The position numbers and the translations under genes were made by a program. Source: Halorubrum sp. BV1 (GTDB lineage: Archaea > Halobacteriota > Halobacteria > Halobacteriales > Haloferacaceae). From it: a stretch of DNA of 64,000 nt. Positions within the stretch are counted from its first letter, which is position 1. Every line of letters starts with the position of its first letter. Shown here in pieces: positions 33,137 to 40,335 of this stretch. The notes under the pieces were generated by a model. It had not been told where the DNA came from. It searched no databases and saw only the letters and a list, made by a program, of their open reading frames with translations. The stretch is taken from positions 62,001-126,000 of the forward strand of contig NZ_KN050825.1 in the NCBI RefSeq assembly GCF_000746205.1. Reading direction: 5' to 3'.

Positions 33137-34185
33137 GCGACGACGAATCCACGGACATCAACGAATCGGACGAATCGGTAGCGGTGGGAGTGAAACTCGG
33201 CAGCACCCGAACGGTGCTCGACATTCCCGACGGACGGGGCGGCCGCGAGCGCCACTCCATACTCACCTGTCTGGCGACCTACGAGGACGCCATCACCGGC
33301 GAAGAGAAAGTGCTGTTCGGCGAAGAGGCGGCGGTCGAGTACCCGGACACGGTGCGCTTTATGCTCCGGTCGGGTCTCCCCGAGGACGAGGAGAGCGTCG
33401 CGGACGCGGAGCGGTTCTTCGAGGCGGTCGTGGACGCCCACGACGTGCCCGAGGAGAGCGCGGTCGTCTACGCGGTGCCGACCATCGACAACGAGGCGGG
33501 CGTCGAGAATCTCACCTCGGTGATCGAGGGGTCGTCGATCGGCCAGATCGAAGCGCGGAGCTTCCCCGAGTCACTGTGCGGTTCGATCCCCGCCTACGGC
33601 GACGGACTCGACGCGATAGACGAGGTGTTCCTCTCCGTCAACATGGGCTCGACCACGATGGAGGCGTGCGCCTACCGGCGCGGCGAGCAGCTCTCGCCGT
33701 TCTCGACTGGCTCGGTGACGGGCAACGAGGTCGACCGGCGGATCGTCGCTGCCGTCGAAGAGGAGAGTCAGGGCCGCGTCCACATCGACCGCACGACCGC
33801 TCGCGAATACAAGGAGAACCACGCCGACGTGTACGACTTCGAGCCGTTCACCGACGTGATCCAGCAGCCCGGTGGCGGGAGCCACGAATTCACCGTCGAC
33901 CGCGGCGTGCGCGAGCCGGTCGACCGGTACATCGACGAAGCGGTCGACGTCGTCGCCAACGAGTTCCTGCCGGAGCTCGCGAACGACCACATGAAGCCGT
34001 ACCAGCTGGCGCTCGGACGCCCCATCGCCGCCACCGGCGGCATGGCGTGCATCCCGGGACTCACCGAGGAGTTCGAAAAGCGACTTTCAGCGGAGCTCGA
34101 CCGCGACGTCGAGGTCGTCTCGCCCGATGATCCCGCGACCGCAGCCGCAGAGGGCGCGGCCCGGATCGCAGAACGTCTGGTCTGA
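33133..34185 (+). CDS. Actin/MreB-superfamily ATPase (salactin/volactin type)
   Basis: Predicted 350-aa actin-fold protein. Phosphate-1 strand VAVGVKLGSTRTVLDIP at the N-terminus, phosphate-2 LSVNMGSTTMEACAYRRG near residue 170, and the adenosine motif IAATGGMACIPGL near residue 295. The architecture is MreB-like without a membrane helix. Haloarchaeal actin homologues (salactin in Halobacterium, volactin in Haloferax) form dynamic filaments that affect growth and cell shape; which group this belongs to needs a tree. Transcription and translation are coupled to the ArlD/E-domain gene before it. A T-run at 34203-34208 follows its stop. Confidence 0.87.
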   Translation: MSDDESTDINESDESVAVGVKLGSTRTVLDIPDGRGGRERHSILTCLATYEDAITGEEKVLFGEEAAVEYPDTVRFMLRSGLPEDEESVADAERFFEAVVDAHDVPEESAVVYAVPTIDNEAGVENLTSVIEGSSIGQIEARSFPESLCGSIPAYGDGLDAIDEVFLSVNMGSTTMEACAYRRGEQLSPFSTGSVTGNEVDRRIVAAVEEESQGRVHIDRTTAREYKENHADVYDFEPFTDVIQQPGGGSHEFTVDRGVREPVDRYIDEAVDVVANEFLPELANDHMKPYQLALGRPIAATGGMACIPGLTEEFEKRLSAELDRDVEVVSPDDPATAAAEGAARIAERLV

Positions 34186-34202
34186 GAGCGCCGCCGCCGA
34201 GA

Positions 34203-34208
34203 TTTTTT
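34203..34208 (+). terminator. T-run terminator after the actin homologue
   Basis: Six T in a row 18 bp after the stop codon, in a GC-rich context; typical of archaeal termination. Confidence 0.45.
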
Positions 34209-34277
34209 GTGCGGCCATACGGTGAGCCGTCGGTCTACCGCCGGGACGTCACGGAGACATCGACGCGGTCGAGGGGA

Positions 34278-34748
34278 TCACACGTCGAACAGCCGCTCCG
34301 CGTCCGCCGCTTGCCGGCGGTAGATCCCCCTCCCCTTCAGCCGCGGAACCTCGTGTCGGTGGAGGCGTTCGCTCGCGCAGTCGTACACCAGCGGGAACAC
34401 GTTCGTCCGTCGACGCGCGACGGTGTACGACCGCGCGGCGTCGACGAGCGACGGGTCGGGATCGGTCACCGGAAACGCGACGTATCCGAGCGGCGTCGTC
34501 GGCTCCGGCTGTCCGTCGATACGGTCGACGAGCACGTCCCGGAACTCGTCCGTCCGCGCGGTGATCGCGGTTGGGTCGGGGTCGGTATCGTCGACGACCG
34601 TCGCCAGTACGACGACGTCGCCGACGGACGCGTCGTCGTCGCGTGTCTTCCACACCGAGTCGAACCCGTTTGTGTCGTCGTCGAGCGCGTCGAAGCCGTG
34701 TTTGCGCCGGTTCGCAGCGACCGCGTCGCGGTACTGGCTCGGATCCAT
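34278..34748 (-). CDS. Uncharacterised haloarchaeal protein
   Basis: Predicted 156-aa soluble protein, MDPSQYRDAVAANRRKHGF at the N-terminus, with RRRTNVFPLVYDCASERLHRHEVPR towards the end. No known domain. The ATG at 34748 is favoured by an A/T-rich TATA-like run (34771-34777) 26 nt upstream; ATG 34754 is the alternative, and the longer frame would cross the tRNA-Gln duplicate. Convergent with the actin homologue. Confidence 0.7.
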   Translation of the reverse strand: MDPSQYRDAVAANRRKHGFDALDDDTNGFDSVWKTRDDDASVGDVVVLATVVDDTDPDPTAITARTDEFRDVLVDRIDGQPEPTTPLGYVAFPVTDPDPSLVDAARSYTVARRRTNVFPLVYDCASERLHRHEVPRLKGRGIYRRQAADAERLFDV

Positions 34749-34900
34749 ATTCATCCCACGAACTGCATGGTAAAAAATGACATACATGGCGGAGGCGGGC
34801 GGCGGCCCGTTCTCGAAGCACGACTCCGTGCTGACGGTCGCTTCTGAGCCCGAATCCGCGGGACGTACTTGCCGCCCGCGGTGCTTCTGGCTGGAACGGT

Positions 34901-34921
34901 AGTCCCGGACAGATTCGAACC
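34901..34921 (-). repeat. Partial copy of the tRNA-Gln 3' end
   Basis: This 21-bp stretch repeats the acceptor and T-arm end of tRNA-Gln (34999-35019) with 19 of 21 bases identical, 98 bp away and in the same orientation. It could be an attachment-site remnant from integration at the tRNA, or a local duplication. Nothing mobile lies between the copies. Confidence 0.65.
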
Positions 34922-34927
34922 TCGGTC

Positions 34928-34991
34928 GCTCACTCCGTTCGCCCCCTACCTCGAATCCGGCGTTGAGACTATTCGTGCTCACTTCGTTCGC
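34928..34991. repeat. Paired GCTCACTYCGTTCGC repeats
   Basis: GCTCACTCCGTTCGC at 34928-34942 and GCTCACTTCGTTCGC at 34977-34991 differ by one base. Short elements like this are common beside haloarchaeal genes. The second forms the loop of a hairpin. Confidence 0.5.
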
Positions 34992-35002
34992 ACGAAATAG
35001 TC
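34967..35002 (-). terminator. Hairpin at the tRNA-Gln 3' end
   Basis: GACTATTCGTGC (34967-34978) can pair with GCACGAAATAGTC (34990-35002), with one bulged A. It overlaps the last bases of the tRNA and may act in termination or compete with 3' processing. Confidence 0.4.
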
Positions 35003-35070
35003 CCGGGCGGATTCGAACCGCCGTCAATGGCTCCAAAGGCCATTATGATTGGCCACTACACCACGGGACT
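34998..35070 (-). tRNA. tRNA-Gln (anticodon UUG)
   Basis: A 73-nt cloverleaf on the minus strand: 7-bp acceptor stem AGTCCCG/CGGGACT, D arm with GTGTAGTGGCC, anticodon arm ATGGC-CTTTGGA-GCCAT with TTG at positions 34-36, and T arm with GGTTCGAATCC. Discriminator A is at 34998; CCA is not encoded. No intron is seen. Confidence 0.92.
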
Positions 35071-35185
35071 GCGATAGGAGATTGCCCGTGCGCACTCAAG
35101 TAGGTTACTTTTCGGCGACTCTGTGCACCATTCGCGATACCACACCACACAGTTATGTGAGTTGAAATTAAACACGTCGGGTGAT

Positions 35186-35722
35186 ATGCCAGGGCGGGGA
35201 GCCGATCGACGGCCGCGTGACGACGCGACCGATATCGGTTGCCGCGCGCGGTCCGAGAAGCGGCGAGCGCATCCGGGATCCACCCGGTCGGTCGAGCCGC
35301 GCGCCGCGGTTCGGGACCGCAGTGCCGGTCGGTCGATGGAGGGGCGTCAGTTCGGTCGCAGCGTGCTCTGTCTGCCCGGGATTGCGCTGTTGACGGCGAC
35401 GAAGCTGGCAGATGCGCTCACCACGGGCGTCGGCCTTCAGTTCGTTCCGGTGGCGTACGAAGCCAATCCCGTCGCGAGCGCGGTGATAGCTCGTGTCGGC
35501 GTCGACACCGGATTGATCGTCAGTTCCTTCGGCTTCGTCGTCGGTATCACCGCTATCACCGAACTCGCTGCCGTCGCCGTCTCGTTCCGTCGGCGCGACG
35601 GGCACCTCGCCCCACTCGTCCGATTAGCCGGCTACGGGCTTCCGTCGGCGGTGTTCGCCGTCGTCTCCGTGTACAACACCACGGTGATAGTCGCGGGACT
35701 GCGAACCGTCGAACTGGTCTGA
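35186..35722 (+). CDS. DUF5658-like membrane protein
   Basis: Predicted 178-aa protein. The first 50 residues are Arg-rich and hydrophilic; three or four transmembrane helices follow (LCLPGIALLTATKLADAL, LIVSSFGFVVGITAITELAAVAVSF, GLPSAVFAVVSVYNTTVIVAGL). The ADALTTGVGLQFVPVAYEAN segment resembles the DUF5658 family. TATA-like sequences at 35153-35172 support the ATG at 35186, but ATG 35336, directly before the first helix, would give a more typical 128-aa protein. Function unknown. Confidence 0.65.
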   Translation: MPGRGADRRPRDDATDIGCRARSEKRRAHPGSTRSVEPRAAVRDRSAGRSMEGRQFGRSVLCLPGIALLTATKLADALTTGVGLQFVPVAYEANPVASAVIARVGVDTGLIVSSFGFVVGITAITELAAVAVSFRRRDGHLAPLVRLAGYGLPSAVFAVVSVYNTTVIVAGLRTVELV

Positions 35723-35735
35723 CACTGCGTGGCAT

Positions 35736-35777
35736 AGAACGGTCCCGTTGCGTGTCACAGAACGGTCCTGATGCGTG
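35736..35777. repeat. 19-bp imperfect direct repeat
   Basis: AGAACGGTCCCGTTGCGTG at 35736-35754 and a copy with two mismatches at 35759-35777, just after the membrane protein stop. Role unknown. Confidence 0.5.
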
Positions 35778-35779
35778 CC

Positions 35780-35796
35780 GCGAGACGGCGTCTCGC
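35780..35796. terminator. Hairpin between convergent genes
   Basis: GCGAGAC-GGC-GTCTCGC is a perfect 7-bp-arm hairpin between two convergent stop codons (35722 and 35804). It may help termination, although no T-run follows. Confidence 0.3.
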
Positions 35797-35803
35797 CGGC
35801 GGT

Positions 35804-36955
35804 TCAGCGTCCGTCGACGATATCTCTTGGGTGGGCCGGCTCGGCGTCGGAGACCGCGTCCCGCGTGGCGACCTCGGTGTGAAGCGTCGCGGTCGAGAAG
35901 GGATTCCACCAGCGACCGGGCGTGAGGTCGGTAAACGAGCGGTCACAGGCGGGACACGCCGGCTCGGTGAGCATCGAGAGGTCGACGGACGACTCGCAGT
36001 GGGCGCAGGTCCCCTGATCGATCCCGTGGTCGATCGCCTCTCGGCGTAGCTCGGCGACGCCGCGACGCGCGGTCGCCATCGCTTCGACGGTGTCGGTCGA
36101 CCGCTCGACGTCGCTGAGTCGGTCGTCGAGGTCGTCGGTCCGGTCGATCAGCCGCTCGAACAGCGCTTCGATCTCGTCGAACTCGCGGTCCACCCACGCC
36201 TCGAACTCGTCGTGCGCCGATTCGAGCCCGGCGTGTGCCGATTCGAACTCGGTGAGCGTCTGCTCGACGGCATCGAGGCGGCGATCGAGGTCGTCATCGT
36301 CGACCGCCGCGTCGAGCTGCTCGACGCGTTGGTTGAGGCGCGTGATCTCGTCGGTGATGCGGTCCGTGAACCCGTCCTGTCTCGACCGCTGGTGTTCGAC
36401 GTCGAGGGACAAGTCGGACACCTGCCGACGGAGTTCCGCGACGGTTTGGACCAGATCGAGTTGCGTCTGGAGTGAGTCGCGAAGCTCTTCGATCTCGGCG
36501 GCGTCGGGGTCGCTGCTCGGTGTATCGGCGGCGTCGGCGGCGTCCGTCCCGGAGACCGGTGTATCGGCGGCGTCGCCGTCGGAGGCCGACGTGTCGTCGG
36601 AACTGGCGTTTTCACCGCCGGACTCGACGTCACCGCCTGTCGGGTCGTCGGTCGCGGGCCACGGGGACGGGGCGGGGTCGTCGGGTGCGCGAGCACCGGC
36701 TGCGGGACGGTGACGGTTCGACGAACGCCACTGTGAAGGGGCGTCCTCGTTCGGCCTCGCCGACGCGCTGGGTTTGCCGGCGGGCGTGCCGGGGACGACG
36801 TCGCTCATCTCGTCGAGGACCCAGTAGGCGGAGACGAGCCGATCCAACAGTTCCCCCTCGTCGAGGTCGCGCGATTCCGCCGTGTGGCGGAGCCACTCTT
36901 GGAAGGTGTCGACGTCGATCGACTTCGGCTCGTCCGCTTCCCAAGAGTCTGACAC
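35804..36955 (-). CDS. Coiled-coil protein with C-terminal zinc motif
   Basis: Predicted 383-aa protein. The N-terminus (SIDVDTFQEWLRHTAESRDL) may be a small helical domain; then a disordered acidic/Ser/Thr linker with repeats of TPVSGTDAADAADTP type; a long coiled coil (about 175-310); and a CAHCESSVDLSMLTEPACPAC zinc knuckle near the C-terminus. No enzyme motif. GTG at 36955 is preferred by a TATA-like GGTTAACC around 36982-36989; the upstream ATG frame is less likely. Divergent from the DUF7504-like gene, so the two may belong to one signalling or structural module. Confidence 0.75.
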   Translation of the reverse strand: MSDSWEADEPKSIDVDTFQEWLRHTAESRDLDEGELLDRLVSAYWVLDEMSDVVPGTPAGKPSASARPNEDAPSQWRSSNRHRPAAGARAPDDPAPSPWPATDDPTGGDVESGGENASSDDTSASDGDAADTPVSGTDAADAADTPSSDPDAAEIEELRDSLQTQLDLVQTVAELRRQVSDLSLDVEHQRSRQDGFTDRITDEITRLNQRVEQLDAAVDDDDLDRRLDAVEQTLTEFESAHAGLESAHDEFEAWVDREFDEIEALFERLIDRTDDLDDRLSDVERSTDTVEAMATARRGVAELRREAIDHGIDQGTCAHCESSVDLSMLTEPACPACDRSFTDLTPGRWWNPFSTATLHTEVATRDAVSDAEPAHPRDIVDGR

Positions 36956-37058
36956 AGGCGAACGGTTGCGTATCCAGTAGGTTAACCGTTGTGTCGCGAC
37001 GAACAGTGACCACAATCGGACGATAGTTTTTTACTCTGAAATGACGAGGGTTCAGAAA

Positions 37059-37178
37059 ATGCAGCAGTCGCAGCGAGTGGCAGACGGTCCCGCCACTGAA
37101 CCACCGCTTCCGGAAACCGGATCACCGGGCCGAGCGCGGCCGCGACACGCCGCGTCGACGCCGTCATTCCGTCGATGA
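37059..37178 (+). CDS. Possible 39-codon leader gene coupled to the DUF7504-like gene
   Basis: Starts MQQSQRVADG and ends at a TGA overlapping the next ATG (ATGA at 37175-37178). A TATA-like TTTTTTAC at 37027-37034 is 27-28 nt before the ATG, so the message would begin at this codon. Codon third positions are only moderately GC-rich, so coding status is uncertain. Confidence 0.35.
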   Translation: MQQSQRVADGPATEPPLPETGSPGRARPRHAASTPSFRR

Positions 37179-38299
37179 GCGACCCCGGATCGAACGACAT
37201 CGAGTCGGAAACCGACACGGCGGACTCTAGAACGGACCGCCCCTCGCGGTTCAGGTCGCTCCGAGCGCGACTGGGCGATCTCGCGGGGACGTCGCCGTCC
37301 GACGATGCGCAGGGGGACCCGTCGGGCGTGTCAGGGCGTGAACCGTCGCTCGACTCGAACGGCGGCACCGGTCCGGACGGCAGTCCGGATCCGAACCGTA
37401 ACCCCGAACGGATCGACGGGGACGAGACCACCGCGGTGGACGACTCGCCGGCACGTCACGACCGGCGTGACTCTACGTCCGGAGCGGACGAGTGGGAGTG
37501 GTCGACGGCGGCCGTCGATGCGGACAGCGACACGGGCGGTGACGGCGGCGGCATCGAGGCGCGCGAGTCGACCGATCCAATCGACACCGACACGCAGCCG
37601 ACCGGCACCGACACGTCTTCGCACGAGCAGGCTGGCGATCACACCGGGCGAGTCTGGGATCGTGTCGACGAAGCCGGAGCCTCCGCCGACAGCGGACCGC
37701 CCGGATCGAATGACACGGGCGGCGGTAAACGCAGGCTTCCCGTCGATATCACTCCCGGGACGAGCGTGCTCGTGCAGGCCGAAGTACAGAACGATCACGC
37801 GGAACGCTCCTGTGACGAACTCCTCGGACTCAGCGGAAGCGGGGCGGCTCCCCGAGTGCTTCTCGTCCGGTATCAGGAGCTCGATCCGGATCGGCTGGCG
37901 CAGATCGCGGAGGGCGCAGACCGGTTCACGCTGATCGCGGTCGGCTACGCGCAGTCGGTGCCGGCGTCGGTCGACGACGCCGTCGACACCGTCCGGGTCA
38001 CGAACCCGAAGGATATCACCCGGCTGGGGATTGTCGTCTCCGGGACGATAGAGGACTGGGCCGACGACGACCGACCGATCGCGTTCTGTCTCGACTCGCT
38101 GAACGTGGTGTTGAACTACCGGGGCGTGAAGAGCACGTTCCGATTCCTGCATGTGCTTCTCAACACGCTCCACAGCGGCGGGGCGGTCTCGCACTTCCAC
38201 GCGGATCCGACGGCTGAAAACCGTCAAGACCTGAATACGCTCGAACCGCTGTTCGACGACGTCGTCGCCGTCGACTCGGACGGAGTACACGCAGAATGA
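37175..38299 (+). CDS. DUF7504-type KaiC/RecA-like protein with long disordered N-terminus
   Basis: Predicted 374-aa protein. The first 185 residues are acidic, Ser/Gly/Asp/Thr-rich and probably disordered. The rest is a RecA-like fold: DITPGTSVLVQAEVQNDHAE where KaiC-type ATPases have a P-loop (the GKT lysine is missing), VLLVRYQELDPDRLAQIAEG, and IAFCLDSLNVVLNYRGVKST resembling Walker B. This matches a haloarchaeal family placed in signalling loci (DUF7504-like). ATP binding is doubtful because the P-loop is degenerate. It precedes the DUF5305-like gene by about 100 bp, same strand. Confidence 0.75.
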   Translation: MSDPGSNDIESETDTADSRTDRPSRFRSLRARLGDLAGTSPSDDAQGDPSGVSGREPSLDSNGGTGPDGSPDPNRNPERIDGDETTAVDDSPARHDRRDSTSGADEWEWSTAAVDADSDTGGDGGGIEARESTDPIDTDTQPTGTDTSSHEQAGDHTGRVWDRVDEAGASADSGPPGSNDTGGGKRRLPVDITPGTSVLVQAEVQNDHAERSCDELLGLSGSGAAPRVLLVRYQELDPDRLAQIAEGADRFTLIAVGYAQSVPASVDDAVDTVRVTNPKDITRLGIVVSGTIEDWADDDRPIAFCLDSLNVVLNYRGVKSTFRFLHVLLNTLHSGGAVSHFHADPTAENRQDLNTLEPLFDDVVAVDSDGVHAE

Positions 38300-38402
38300 C
38301 CGGCCGTAGCCGTCGACGGCCGACGGGGAATCGAAGCGCGTCCGCAGCGCCGGACCGGACTGCGTCATCGGTTCGACCGACCGTTCCTCGCGGAGGCTGC
38401 TC

Positions 38403-39521
38403 GTGAGCGACGTCGACCGATCGATACGAGTCCGGGCGTTTCTCGAACAGTGGCTCTCGGTGCTTCTGATCGCGGCGGTGCTTCTCGCGGCCGTCGGCGG
38501 GTGGTGGAGCTATCAGGTCCACGCGAACCCAGACATCGAGCGGGAGTCGGTGACCGTCGGCCAGTGGACCGAATCGACCGCGTTCGACCACAGCTCAGTG
38601 GTCGTCAACGACTCGCTGGTGTTCGAAGAGGGCGAGCGCGTCCGGAACCGACCGGTGTACTACGTGAACCTCGCTGAGGAGCTCGATGTGACGTACAGGT
38701 ACGCACACACCGCGTCCGAGGGCGCAGTCGACGTGACGACCGACGTCCGCCTCGTGTACCGCGGCGTGGAGGGAGAAGACGTCCTCTGGCAGTACGCGGA
38801 ACCCCTCGCGAGCGGGAGCGACGAGGGGGTCACTGCGGACGAAAACCACACCGTCGACGCGACAGTCGACATCGACGAGGTGTTCGCGAACATCGACACG
38901 ATCGAACGCCAGCTCGGCGCTGCCGGTACCATCGAGATCCGAGTGGTCGCCGCGTCGAGCGTCGAGGGCACGCTGTCCGGTCGAGACGTGAGCGCCACCT
39001 ACGAGAGCGCGATGCCGATCACGGTCACCCAACAGACGCTCCGCGTCCTCGAAACCGAGACGATAGACGAGAGCGGTCAGCGGACCGACACCGTCGAGCG
39101 CGTGGTCGAACCCAGCGGGCTCGAAGCCGCCGGGTCGGTGCTCGTGTTCGTCGTCGGGCTCGCCGGGGCGGGCGGTCTGCTGGTCGCTCGCCGTCGCGGA
39201 CTCGTCGACCTCTCGCCGGACGAGCGCGAGATACTTCACGTCCACCAGCAGGAACAGGAGTTCTCCGAGTGGATCACGCGCGGGACGTTCCCCTCGGAGC
39301 GGGAGTACGAGGCGACGGTCCTCGTCGACGATCTGGAGGGGCTCGTCGACGTCGCCATCGACACCAACAAACGCGTCATCAAAGACGAGCAGCTCGGCGT
39401 GAGCACGGTGCTCGACGGTGACTACGTGTACGTCTACGTCCGACCCGACTCGCCGGCTGAAGACTGGCTCGTCAACTACGCCGACATGACGATGGACGAA
39501 CTCGAGCAGTTCGACGTGTGA
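38403..39521 (+). CDS. DUF5305-type single-pass membrane protein
   Basis: Predicted 372-aa protein. One N-terminal helix (WLSVLLIAAVLLAAVGGWWSY), a beta-rich extracellular domain of about 200 residues (VTYRYAHTASEGAVDVTTDV), a second helix (GSVLVFVVGLAGAGGLLVARR), and a cytoplasmic tail with SEWITRGTFPSEREYEATV. The DUF5305 family often accompanies signal peptidase genes in haloarchaea, but none is here. GTG at 38403 begins the frame before helix 1. Likely co-expressed with the preceding gene. Confidence 0.8.
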   Translation: MSDVDRSIRVRAFLEQWLSVLLIAAVLLAAVGGWWSYQVHANPDIERESVTVGQWTESTAFDHSSVVVNDSLVFEEGERVRNRPVYYVNLAEELDVTYRYAHTASEGAVDVTTDVRLVYRGVEGEDVLWQYAEPLASGSDEGVTADENHTVDATVDIDEVFANIDTIERQLGAAGTIEIRVVAASSVEGTLSGRDVSATYESAMPITVTQQTLRVLETETIDESGQRTDTVERVVEPSGLEAAGSVLVFVVGLAGAGGLLVARRRGLVDLSPDEREILHVHQQEQEFSEWITRGTFPSEREYEATVLVDDLEGLVDVAIDTNKRVIKDEQLGVSTVLDGDYVYVYVRPDSPAEDWLVNYADMTMDELEQFDV

Positions 39522-39547
39522 GGCACACGAGCGCCGCGGAGCCGCGC

Positions 39548-39556
39548 GTTTTTACT
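39548..39556 (+). promoter_or_regulatory. TATA box for the AMP-binding protein
   Basis: GTTTTTACT centred about 27 nt before the ATG at 39579. Confidence 0.5.
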
Positions 39557-39578
39557 CTCCCCCGACCTGTACTCGGAC

Positions 39579-40331
39579 ATGGACGTCGTCGGCGACCTTC
39601 TCGCACGCGACCGGCGGAGCCGCGACACCGCGCTCGTCACGGCCGACGGCCGCGAACGCACCTACCACGACCTGATCACCAACGCGTACAAGGCGGCGAA
39701 CGTGTTGCGCTACCTCGGCGCGCGCGAGGGGTCGGTCGTCGCCCTCGCTCCCGCCCCCGGACTGCACACCGTGCTCGCGTTTCTCGGTGCCGCCCGTCTC
39801 GGCGCGCCGGTGCGATTCGATCCGGAGGCGGGAATCGCCGCCGGCGATCGCGTCGTGCTCGTGGCCGTCGACGACGAGCCGGGGGTCGACCCGAGACCGG
39901 GGACGAACCTCGTCGCGTTCGGCGGCCCGCCGGCGCGCCCGGAGACGACTCACTGGGAACAGGAGCTGTGGAGCGAGAACCCGGCGACTCCGCCGAGTTC
40001 GGTGACTCCGGACGACGCGGTGATCTGCGGGGCGGACGGCGGTGAGGAGGACAGGGACGCGGGCGACGGTGACATCTCGCACGGTGCGCTCCTCGACGCG
40101 GCCGCGACGGTGAGCGAGAAACACGACCTGACCGCCGGGTCGCGCGTGGCGTTCGGCGGGGATCTCTCGGACCCGCGGGCGGTGACCGCGGGGCTCGTCG
40201 CCCCGCTGTCGGTCGGGGCAACCGTGGCGCTCACCGATCAGTCGAGGTCTGGCGTCGAGATCGCGGCGTCCGTAGACGAGACGGACGAAAGCCCTCAGTC
40301 GGTCGATCTCGGGTCTATCGCGTTCCGCTGA
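39579..40331 (+). CDS. Stand-alone partial AMP-binding (ANL) domain protein
   Basis: Predicted 250-aa protein matching the N-terminal part of acyl-CoA synthetases: LLARDRRSRDTALVTADGRERTYHDLI, AANVLRYLGAREGSVVALAPAP, LHTVLAFLGAARLGAPV. The Ser/Thr/Gly-rich ATP loop (TSGTTG) and the C-terminal lysine domain are absent, and no frameshifted remainder follows: the next gene begins 4 bp later on the other strand. Similar short forms occur in haloarchaea, so it is probably a real non-catalytic or structural homologue rather than a recent pseudogene. Confidence 0.7.
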   Translation: MDVVGDLLARDRRSRDTALVTADGRERTYHDLITNAYKAANVLRYLGAREGSVVALAPAPGLHTVLAFLGAARLGAPVRFDPEAGIAAGDRVVLVAVDDEPGVDPRPGTNLVAFGGPPARPETTHWEQELWSENPATPPSSVTPDDAVICGADGGEEDRDAGDGDISHGALLDAAATVSEKHDLTAGSRVAFGGDLSDPRAVTAGLVAPLSVGATVALTDQSRSGVEIAASVDETDESPQSVDLGSIAFR

Positions 40332-40335
40332 CCGG

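Noticed and set aside
34922..34998. Second complete tRNA gene beside tRNA-Gln
   Set aside because: Only the 3' acceptor and T-arm end is duplicated; no anticodon or D arm can be formed.
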